64,000 nt of DNA from Psoroptes ovis. Taxonomy: Eukaryota > Arthropoda > Arachnida > Sarcoptiformes > Psoroptidae. Made by a program: the position numbers and the translations under genes. The DNA lies in NCBI GenBank assembly GCA_002943765.1, contig PQWQ01000027.1, positions 434,001 to 498,000 of the forward strand. Reading direction: 5' to 3'. Shown here piece by piece: positions 48,477 to 59,159 of this stretch; position 1 is the first letter of the stretch; every line of letters begins with the position of its first letter. The notes under the pieces were generated by a model. That model ran no database searches. It was not told where the DNA came from and worked only from the letters and a program-made list of their open reading frames with translations.

Positions 48477-51400
48477 CAAAATTATCATCGAACGATCATC
48501 GATTATTTAAATTTAGATTAATTTGCACGGACAAATCTTAAACCAGTGACTAATCAATCAATCAATCCATTTGTTATTCCGGTTCAAAATTCACCATCGA
48601 TTAATAAATAAAGAGTTATTTTTAAATTTAAAAAAAATCCAAAAATTATTCCAAAATTTATAAATAGATGAAAATCAATGAATAAATAGTATATGACTAA
48701 TGCAATGATGATCGAAATCGAATTGATCGGAAATCAATTGATCAATCTATCAATCAATCCAAATCAAAAATAAACATTTGTTTATCTATTTTTGATTTAT
48801 TTTTAAATAAATCAATCAATCAATCAAATATATATTTCAATGTTTTTCGTTTTTCCTTTCATTAAATCAATGAAGGAAAATTAATAAAAAAAAATTTTTT
48901 AATCAAAAAAATCTATAATCAATCATCGATCACGTATTAGCAATCAATAATCCATACCATTTGATTTGCTCACTTGTCATCATCATTTGATCATCTTTGG
49001 TTTGATAATTTGTCAAAGTGTTTATGTCTGTGTGTGTGTGTGTTTGTCAATGTGTGTGCAACTGTCAAAACAAAACATAAATCAATAAATTAATCAATCA
49101 AAACAAATTGACGACTGTTGATTAATCAATGCATTTTAATCCATTTATTTTTTTTCTATGAGGTTTAATACATTTCTCTCATCGATTGCAACTTTTCACC
49201 TTTACTTTTTTTGTTGTTGCTTTATTTATTAGGTTGTCCGAAAAGTTCATTCGGCTTAATCAATAGAGTTGCTCACGAAAATCGGCCAGAACTTTCCGGA
49301 CAGTCTAATAAGTTTGTTATGATTAAATGCTAAGTTTTAGATTTAAAAAAAAATTAAAAAACATTCGAAAATATGACTCATGACTCATGATACATCAACA
49401 CAACACAACACAAACACAAGCAAACAAGCCAAATAAACAGGTAAAACTGCCATCACAAATAATGCACATCGACCGCATCATCAACCACAGCCACAGGAGC
49501 AACAACAGATCAAAAACTTCAAAAACTTCAAAAACTTGAATCAACATGGGTAAAAATCAATTCAATTCAATTCAATGAATGGATGAATGAATGTGTTTAT
49601 ACAACCATTAAAGACACCATTACAAACACCACATAAGCCATGAAGTGTGATGAGAGAAAAGCCTGAAAAATTTGAAAAATTTATCATAATCATTGATAGT
49701 CGCCGCCGCCGTCGTCGTCATCATGACGCCGATCATCTCAACACAATTATCATCATGGCATTGTTTGTAAGTGTGTCTATGTGTATGTAAACAAACAATT
49801 GTCATTTTTGCATTCAAAACATCTTTGAATTGACAATAATTGAATTCACGTAATGAGTATTCATTTGTTTATTTGAATTATTAACCATCCTTTCATCACC
49901 GGGTTTTTCTCGAATTTTTTTCAGTGTTGTTAATTCGCAATTTTGAAAAAATATCAACAGGTCTACAAGTATGAAATGAAAAATGTATTCCATTGAAATT
50001 AATTCGAAAAAATTTCACTTGAAAATTGTACATTAATTCCATTTGTTTACTTATTTGTTAATTGCAGCAACAACAGCAGCCACAGCAGCAGCAACAATTG
50101 ATTTGATTAATTTGATTATGGTGGTGATTGATTGCATTTGATAATTGTGTGTTCCGTTGTTTATTATGATGATGATTATGATCAATAATCAGATTATTAT
50201 GAGCAATAATCAGATGTATTATGATGATTAAGCCTAAGTCAACAAGTTGTCAACAGGTTTAAACCTCAGCAATGAACAGCGACACATATAACAGTCAATC
50301 ATCGTAAAAATTTTTTGATAATTTCCATAGTTTTATTATTATTTTGTGGATGATTCAAATTGTAAAAATATTTATCACGTAGCGGGCCATCAATCTAATG
50401 ATGTATGAAGGTCTAAGACATTAATGTTTATACAATGAATGAATGTGATATATAAATGACTTGTAAATCTGATATAAAAAGAGACAACAACAATCTAAAT
50501 TGATTTAAAGATTAATTGAAATTAATCTCTGATCATCGTGATTATTAAACGTGTTTTTTATGCCTTTTGATTCGATTCAATGAATGATGATCGATGACGC
50601 AGTCATCATCATTGATAATGGTAAAATTCATCAACTTTTGTATAATGCAGACACAATAAAATGTGACAGTTAAAAGAAAATTTCTTTTGATTTTTACCGA
50701 TAAATTTATTTGTTTTTGGTGCCTTTTAAATATCAGTTTAATATCAAAGACAATAAAAATTCCAGCCATTCTCTCATCAAACTGAAAAACTGTGAAATTG
50801 AAAATTTCTACAATCAAATGTAAGACAACAACCAAAGAAAAAAGAACATTATTTTTTTGATCCGGTTACGGCAATCGATACAATTTTCTTAAGAAATCAG
50901 AATTTCCAACAATATATTTTGTGTATATAAACGTCCAATAATCTCTTCATTAATTCAATTTCTTTATAGTCAATTTGCCAATAAAATGAATCACAATAAT
51001 TCTCGAGTAATACGTGCTGTCACAATTGTCACTGATTATTGAATTAATCGACGTCAAAGTATTCATAGTATTTGCTTATTTATTCAAACAACAAAATTCA
51101 ACAACATTTAAATATATTTAAAAATTGAAAAATTCATCTGTCGTTGATTATAGTTTTATTCGGAAGAATAATAACACTGAATTATTAATTGTGAATAAAT
51201 CAAAAGTTCGTCATATCCTCATTATTTATATTGAGTTAGGTTTATTTTATTTTATTTTTTCTGTTTTTTGATCGATTAATTTGATAAAATCAAAGTACAA
51301 ATGAATGAATTGATGATGATACAATGAATTTACGTTAATTTTTTTTTGTGTCAAAATCTTTGATTTTTTTTGTGAATTTGATTTACAATTCAATGATTCA

Positions 51401-52008
51401 AATGTTTCAAATCAAACAACATTAATCAATCAAACAAAAAACGAAGAAGGTCATCGATTATAACAAAAAGTAAATACACAGATTGTAAAATCTTTAAATG
51501 TTTTTTCGAATATGAATTTTGGAAAAAAAATGAGTAGTTTTCTATTTGAAATTAATAAATTGTCTATATTTTATTCATTTATTTCCATTTATTTACAGCA
51601 ATTTTTTTGATATCCGTTGTAATTGTGTGTGAACATTGAATGAATGAAACACATAAGCATTAAAAATAACAAAACAAAATTTTGATAAATAAATAAATAA
51701 ATAAATCAATCAATCACAACCACTTGTTATCATCATCATCATCATCATTATTATCGTCAATAATCGTTGTTGTTGTTGATAATCACTAATTGATTAGATT
51801 GGATTGGAATCATATAATCACACAATCGATATTTGAAAAAATATAAATAAATAAATCAATTGAATCGATAGAAGAACATTGACATAAGCTGTTTTATAAT
51901 CAATTTTAATTGACTGATTGATTAATTTGACTGATAATTGATTAATCATTATCAGTATTTGTATGAGCAAAAACAATCATATTTTCTCTTTACTGATATA
52001 AATCAATC
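48477..52008. other. 3.5-kb intergenic region before the TIR-SLOG gene
   Basis: No coding gene is supported. It contains the MITE at 49229-49308, TG repeats near 49028-49042, CAG/CAA repeats near 50066-50098 and a CAT repeat near 51729-51748. It probably holds the promoter and any non-coding first exon of the TIR-SLOG gene. AATAAA sites just after 48600 fit the peroxidase 2 poly(A) site. Confidence 0.55.
49229..49308. mobile_element. mariner-like MITE, copy 3
   Basis: Exactly 80 bp between TA dinucleotides (49227-49228 and 49309-49310). Left end TTAGGTTGTCCGAAAAGTTC; the right end read on the minus strand is TTAGACTGTCCGGAAAGTTC, so 20-bp terminal repeats match at 17 of 20 positions. The interior differs from copies 1 and 2. 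Non-coding; a mariner transposase would be needed in trans. Confidence 0.78.
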
Positions 52009-55000
52009 ATGTTGGCATTACATACATCAGATTTACAACATTTGCTGAAACAAAATTCATCCATAAATAATAATAATAATAATAAAATAGAATCACAACG
52101 ACAATTAACATCGGCCAATTCAGCAAATCAATTATTTCTTAATGATTCATTATTTACAATGGAAACATCATCGGCAACTACATCATCATCATCAAATAAT
52201 ACATTGACAATATTACAAAATCATAATCAACAAACAATATTGAAACAAACACCAACATCATCAAATCATTTACATCATCAACAGCTGATGAATAATAATA
52301 ATAATAATAATTCGATTAATTATAATTGTAATTCTCGGGCTATCGGTATTATATTTGTACAGGAAACATTGACAAATAATAATTGTTATAATAATAATAA
52401 TAATAATAATGATATTAGCTCAAATGAGATACGAATCGGTTTATTATTATTATCAAATTATGATAATTGTAAATATGTAAATCAATTAAGGAATATTATC
52501 AAAAATGAATCAATCTATAATCTAGATGATAGCTATGTATTTTTGACATCATATAATTTCACAATACAATTGGAACAAGAATCACAAATCTTCATTGATG
52601 AATTAATAACTGTTAATAAAACAATCAGATTTAAACGTCGAATAACGCCTGGTAAATATTCATTGATTGGATATTTCAACACTAATGATAATAATAATCG
52701 TAGTATACCAATATCGATTGATTATATTCAAGCTAATCATCATATTAATTTGAAATTATTGCGAAAAATTATTGATGAAAAATTAAATAAACTTAAATCG
52801 ATTGATAATTATTATCGCCTTGCAAGTACAAATTATTATTTTCGAAAAAATTTAGATTATATTCTTAATCCAATTTTGGAACCGAATCATTGCCTAATTG
52901 ATATTTGTGTCGGTATGAATATCATCATTGAATTCGAAAGGAATCGTTTATTTTTTGAAAATTTAACAACAACAACAACAACAACAACATCGACAGCAAC
53001 TGCAGCAATTACAATGCCATTAGACAATAATCGAATGATGATGATCGATGGTTTTAACAGTAATAATAATAATAATAATTATAATAGTTATTATAATTCC
53101 AGCAATTCAAGAAGAATGATTAGTGGTCGGCCAGATTCAATATTAATTCGTAATGATCGTAAAAAGCTGAGTAGACGTAAAACATCGAGAAAAAGAAAAG
53201 AAAGACAAATAATGATTAGTTATGTAAGACGTGAAGCAGCTGAACATGCTGTATCGTTGAAAATATCCTTGTTGAAATGTGGTTTTTCAGTTTATTTGGT
53301 AAATTATTCCAATTGTTTAATTCCAAGAATTTAAAATAACAAAATTTTCCTATGATGAATTTAGGATGTAGACGAGATACTATTGGGTGCTGATTGGCAA
53401 GATTCAATCAATGCTGCTGTACAGAATTGTGATTTTTTCATACCATTAATAACGGAAAATTATGGCCAAACACAATGGACAAATCGTGAGGTAAGCGTTT
53501 ATGCTCAATTATTTATTGTTGATATTGATTTTTAATCTAAAATATTGAAATCATTTTAGATAAAATTAGCCGATATGAAAGGTAAACATATTATCCCAGT
53601 GAATTTTTTAGATTTATGGCCACCCGAATGTTTAGCAATACAATTTGCGACCACACAATATATTTCATGGAATCCACAATCAAGTATGAATTTATTCCCT
53701 TATTTTCAAATTTGATTAATGTCTATTTTTTCTATCATTTTACAGGTGATTCATTGATAAATGTAACCAAATCGATACAAGAACGTATCAATAAATTATT
53801 AATAGAAAATTCAAAAATTATTAATGAAAATGAATTCATGAAAAGCAGTCAAAATGAACTCAATACATGTCCGAATGATAATTTCCAAAATGATAATCAA
53901 CAAAATCAAACACGACAAAATGAAAATAAACAAAACAATCAGCAACAACAAACAGAATCAAAGAATTTGATTGTAATCAGTGCACATCCAAAACAAAAAG
54001 AAGAAGCGAATAAAATTAAAGAATTATTATCGGAAAAATATAATATTTGGTGTAGTAATGATTTCAAAAATACTTATAATGATTACAATTCAAATAGAAT
54101 GTCAAATTTCAATTCAAATTTGAGAAACAATAGTGATTTATCAACGATTGATGAGGTGAATCAATCACAACCTAATAGTCAACATCAAACATATTCATCG
54201 ACGGCTATCACTCGACCAACACAAGATTATGCCCGACATATTGCTGAAAATTCAAAACAAAGGCCTAAATCTGTCCCAGTGAATGAAGGGCAATGGAATC
54301 TTAATAATAATAATAATATCTCAAATAATAATAGTAATCATTTGAACTCAAATTTGTCCAATCAAAATAATGCTAATACTAATAACACTAAGAAAAAAGA
54401 ATTGACTCGTGTATTTTCATGTGGTGAATCAACACATTTATCATCATTTAGTCAAGATAAATTAGATCATTTACAATGTTTTCGTAAAAAAGTTATTCAA
54501 TCATCATTAGTGATTATATTAACATCGGAAGATTATTTCAAGTCAAAAACATCTGAAGAACATGTTTATTATTGTGGATTACGTATCAATACAATACATG
54601 TACAATGTGATGATGTTACACCGCCACATTGGTTTACAAAGCTAACCAATCATGAACATCCATTGGTAATTTTTCTTAATTGAAATTTATTGATTAATTA
54701 TTAATTTGTTTCCCATCTTTTTGTTTTCCAATTAGAAATGTAATAGTAAAAATTTCAAAGAAGAATTAATGGGTCGAATAGCAAGGATATTGGATCCAAA
54801 TTGTAAAGAAATAACATATTTGAATGATCAAAAAATTAAATGTTTAGCCGATATGATGAAAGAAAATATGCCTGAACAAGAAACATGTGTATTTGTATTT
54901 GGTAGTACAAATACCGAGAATTTAGATAGTAGAACAAATCAAATTTGTGAAGAAATTGGTAAACAATTGGCTAAAACAGTGAATAATATAAATATAATAA

Positions 55001-56016
55001 CCAATGGTACATATGGTGCTGGTGATATTGTTGCACATACATTCTATCAAGAACGTTTAAAATATTCATCAACAACTGGTTCAGTATTTCATATTGTTAA
55101 TTCGGAAAAATATAATGATGATAATATTAATACACAATCGAAAAAAGTTTCATACGGTAAAACAATATTCTTGGGACAAACAAAAAAAGAAAGAGATTCC
55201 GTTATTGCTCGTATGTTTGATACTGCATTATTAATCGGTGGTGATAACGATGTTACCCGAGAGATTGCTGAATTTATTTGGAATGATCATTTTGTCATAC
55301 CGATACGTTCGACTGGTGGTGCTGCTGGTGGACAAGAATTTGATGTACCGAAAAAAATGTTCACATGTCCGATCGGTGTTGATGAAAAATTATGGTCAGT
55401 TTTATCGGAAAAAGATGCTTCACCGAAAGAAGTGGCTAAAGCTGTTGTTGATATTATTTCACAGCTTAAAAAGGCGATTTATGAACATACAATTAATGGA
55501 CAACATGATATGAATAATGATAGTAATAGTGTCACTGATATGTCAAATATGACGAAAAATTCAAATAATAATAATAAAACAAAACAAATCAAAAAACGTT
55601 TAGCTAATCGAAAGCGATTGGTGAATAATTCGATCAGTAGTAATAGAAATAATAGTACAAATAGTAATAAGAACAATAACAACAACATTGTCAATCAGCA
55701 ACAACAACAACAATCATATCAATTCAACACGTTTTTCAATAATTTTGATCGATTATCACAAACAACATCAACAATGGAACGACGATCGCTGCCAATATGG
55801 TCAAGATCAAACACTTCGGATAATTCATCAAATTCAAGTCAAAGTGATTCAGGTGATGTATTGTTTTCATCGATCAATAACAATAATAACAATAATTCAT
55901 TACATTCAAGTCTTAATAATAATTTTAATGTCAGTAAAAATAATGGCTGTAACAATCATGGTCTTCGAAAATTGATGAAACCCTTTCGTAATTTCTTTAG
56001 TAAACATAGAACATGA
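52009..56016 (+). CDS. TIR - TIR-like - SLOG/LOG-like multidomain protein
   Basis: Five exons: 52009-53298, 53365-53490, 53560-53683, 53746-54665, 54736-56016; about 1,246 aa. Residues 1-105 are Asn/Gln-rich. About 110-310 is a folded-looking region of unknown family. A TIR domain spans about 396-515: IMISYVRRE, GFSVYLDVDEILLGADW, FFIPLITENYG, and QWTNREIKLADMKGKHIIPV, whose Glu472 sits where SARM1 has catalytic Glu642. A second, degenerate TIR follows (about 585-820): LIVISAHPKQKEEA and NIWCSND, then about 110 residues of low complexity, then SSLVIILTSEDYF. The C-terminal Rossmann domain (about 870-1055) is SLOG/LOG-like: VFVFGSTNTE, IITNGTYGAGD, and ARMFDTALLIGGDNDVTREI. The tail is Asn/Ser-rich. 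TIR domains cleave NAD; SLOG domains bind nucleotide products. No signal peptide or membrane segment is seen, so it is probably cytosolic. Function is inferred, not known. Confidence 0.85.
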
Positions 56017-56187
56017 CTAATATTATTTGATAATAATGAAACATTAATTTTTGAAATTATTTATTTTCATATTTTATTTTATATTTCACACATACATTGA
56101 TAAACTTTGATAATTGGTAATTGATGATGATGATCATAATTCAAACGAATGAAAATTTATATTTTGTAAAATAAATGATGAATTATA

Positions 56188-58884
56188 TTAATTGATTTGA
56201 TTTGGCTGAAGAATTGTTTCGTTTATATAAGTATTGATTGAATCCAATGAATAGCTTTCATCTAAAATCATATCGGCTAATCGAAGATATGAATGAAAAT
56301 GTTTTTTCAATTTATCAACCATTACTTTACGATGTTCTTCATTGTAAACTTTTTTCATTAAATTAACAATTTCATCTGATGCACTTGTTGTTGTTTGCTT
56401 TATTATATCGCTATCAGGATTATTGCTATAAGGTTGTTGTCTGCTATGTAATTTCAATTTATAATCTCTTGGTTCATTATTGAAATAAGCAATAGTTATT
56501 TTCAATGGATTAATCATCGATAATAATCGATTGTAATGGGTGGATATTATTAGATATGGCAGTTGAACATCAGAATTCGGATTTGAATAATAATCGATAA
56601 AACTTTTCAACAATGAAATTCCATCGACCGGTAGCGTACCTTTGCCAAAACAATCGACAATGAATAATGAACGACGTCTGGCATATTTGATTCCATTTAT
56701 CATTTGATTTAAATCAATTTTAAATGCTGATAATTGTGTAGTGATTGATTCAGATGTGCTTATTCTTGTGAAAATTCTATCAATTATTTGTATTACAGCT
56801 AATTTAGCCGGTACAAATGATCCAATATGAGCTAGGAAAATGGTTAAACAAATTTGTTTCAAATAAACAGTTTTACCGCAGCCATTTTGGCCAAAAATTA
56901 CCATTATTTTATTCGATCCATCATTACAGCAATAATCATTTGCTTCAAATGAACGTGTTATCAATTCATACAATGGATGTCGCCCTTCTTCTATTTTTAT
57001 GACGCCTTCACATGTCAATTTTGGACGAGATAAATTTAAATCAATTGCTGCTTGACTAATGGCTATGATTGCATCGATGAATGCACAATAAGTATTGGCC
57101 ATTAATATTGAATCGATACGTTCGATGATGAACTCTTTAAGTTTGATTAGATTTTTGTTAATCAAATCACTTATTTCACCATGTATATCACCGAATAATG
57201 AATCATAATGATCTGTGCTTACATTTTTGTAATATGCTGATGATTCAGCACAAAACAGCAGCCGTAATCCATATTTATCAATATCATGTATTCGTTGTGC
57301 ATCGATCAACGATAATTTCAGTAAAAAACCTAATTGTGGTACGTAAAGAACAGTGATATTTATGTTATAATTTTGTATTAATTCATTGATTAATTTTTCA
57401 TCATCAATAGCATTACGCAAGATTGTGGGTAAATTATTAAAATAGAATTTCTTCCTGTCCAATTCTTCGTCGATGCCTGATTTGATGGAAATTTTTCCAC
57501 ATTCATCATTAGATTTTCCAAAATCAATAATCTTATCGATGTGATCAATGATTTCATCCAATGTAAGTATCAATTGATCGGATAATTTTTCACAAAATTT
57601 GAATTTTTTGCCGCGATTCAATAGACGATTATTGATGCAATTTCTTATCGATATAATACTGATGAGATTTTGTTTGATTATATTAAAATCATTTAATCGA
57701 CAATTTGAAGATCCAATACGATTGATTAGTGGTGATAAATGTTTGACATTCTTAAGAAGATCACGAATTGATGCTTTAAATTCTTGATTATCTGAATCAT
57801 GAAAAAATTCAACAAAATCTAAACGTTGTTCAAGTGCATCGATATCGGTGATCGGCTGTAGAAACATTTGTCGCAAATATTTCGAACCAATCGTGCTAGC
57901 ACATGAATTGAATACACCGTACAAAGAGAATCCTTCTTTTTTTGTTAAACCTTTTTTCGACAGTGATGGATGCCATTCATTTTTGAAAATATCAATAGCT
58001 TCATAAGTCGTACGATCGATTGACAGGAAATAATCCAAATAAAAATAACTGAATTCATTTATGTTATTCATAGTGGATACAGGAGTCAATTTTTTCTCAA
58101 TCAAAGATAGTAATACACCAAACGCACGAATCGTATTAATTTCTGAAAAATCAATGTACGATGTCAAATAGATATATCTTGATGTTTTGTCACTAATATG
58201 TGTGATAGGTTTGAAATCAAACGATAATATATGTGATTTACAGCGTTCATAATTGAATAATTTCGATGATATGACATACAACTTGAATTGATTGCTTAAT
58301 AAATTCAATGTCAAATCACCTAGGTATACGTTCTCATCAGTATCATCTTCATTTTCATTATCATGATTGTCTACGACTTGATTATCAATGCTTGATGTGT
58401 TTTGCATCGTGATTGAAATATCATTATTATTGTCATTATTATCAATGAACACATTTTCGTTTGAACCATTGTCACAATTGTCATCATTATTATTATGATT
58501 CATCAAAATGACCATATCTTCGCTCGAATTCATTGATAATTTTTTTAAAAATGAGAATATTTTTTGTGGACATTGTGAACTAATAATAATATTATTCGGT
58601 TGAAATTTTGCCAAAACATTTCTTGTTACAATTAAATCATCAAATTCATACATTTCATGTGATAGTTCAATTTTTGTTGAATTTATATTATAATAACTGA
58701 AAGCAATTTTCTTATTAATCGAACTAATAATCAAAATTGATTCAAATAGCTCAAAATCATAATTATCATTATATGTTGAATCTAATAATTGTTGTTCTTG
58801 TTCTTGTTGATTCTCTTGTAATTCATTTTCATTATGAATACTATCAACATTTGATGTTGATAAGAAATGATAACTATCAGACAT
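56188..58884 (-). CDS. MSH5: MSH5 meiotic MutS homologue (single exon)
   Basis: MSH5 pairs with MSH4 to stabilise meiotic crossover intermediates. One uninterrupted 898-codon frame. After an acidic Asn-rich leader come MutS connector, lever, clamp and ATPase domains: SKKGLTKKEGFSLYGVFNSC, GSKYLRQMFLQPITD, then Walker A GQNGCGKT (665-672) followed by VYLKQI, GSFVPAKLAVI, IFTRISTSESIT and a Walker B region FIVDCFGKGTLPVDGISLL. The last two blocks match MSH5 better than MSH4 or MSH2. The Walker B catalytic Glu of the usual Asp-Glu-Phe is Cys745 here (codon 56650-56652). The mismatch-recognition domain I is absent, as in all MSH5. Absence of introns is unusual among its neighbours. The gene converges on the TIR-SLOG gene with 171 bp between stops. 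Start at ATG 58884. Confidence 0.92.
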   Translation of the reverse strand: MSDSYHFLSTSNVDSIHNENELQENQQEQEQQLLDSTYNDNYDFELFESILIISSINKKIAFSYYNINSTKIELSHEMYEFDDLIVTRNVLAKFQPNNIIISSQCPQKIFSFLKKLSMNSSEDMVILMNHNNNDDNCDNGSNENVFIDNNDNNNDISITMQNTSSIDNQVVDNHDNENEDDTDENVYLGDLTLNLLSNQFKLYVISSKLFNYERCKSHILSFDFKPITHISDKTSRYIYLTSYIDFSEINTIRAFGVLLSLIEKKLTPVSTMNNINEFSYFYLDYFLSIDRTTYEAIDIFKNEWHPSLSKKGLTKKEGFSLYGVFNSCASTIGSKYLRQMFLQPITDIDALEQRLDFVEFFHDSDNQEFKASIRDLLKNVKHLSPLINRIGSSNCRLNDFNIIKQNLISIISIRNCINNRLLNRGKKFKFCEKLSDQLILTLDEIIDHIDKIIDFGKSNDECGKISIKSGIDEELDRKKFYFNNLPTILRNAIDDEKLINELIQNYNINITVLYVPQLGFLLKLSLIDAQRIHDIDKYGLRLLFCAESSAYYKNVSTDHYDSLFGDIHGEISDLINKNLIKLKEFIIERIDSILMANTYCAFIDAIIAISQAAIDLNLSRPKLTCEGVIKIEEGRHPLYELITRSFEANDYCCNDGSNKIMVIFGQNGCGKTVYLKQICLTIFLAHIGSFVPAKLAVIQIIDRIFTRISTSESITTQLSAFKIDLNQMINGIKYARRRSLFIVDCFGKGTLPVDGISLLKSFIDYYSNPNSDVQLPYLIISTHYNRLLSMINPLKITIAYFNNEPRDYKLKLHSRQQPYSNNPDSDIIKQTTTSASDEIVNLMKKVYNEEHRKVMVDKLKKHFHSYLRLADMILDESYSLDSINTYINETILQPNQIN

Positions 58885-59159
58885 TTTAAATTCATAATTT
58901 CTAAGTCAGACTCATTCAAATCAATACGAAATGATTCAAAATTGTGAATCATTTCTGTTCGAAAAATCGAATTCTTGATTCAAAAATTCAAAAAATGATT
59001 CGAATCGAATTCATGAAAGGTGTAAATTTGAAAAAATTTTAAAATTTTTAAAATTTTAAAAAATTAAAACCTTTAATTCATCAAAAAAAATTAAAATTAT
59101 CAAAATATAAAAAATAATTTCATAAAGATCATGATCATTATTATCATTTGTACGTTCAT

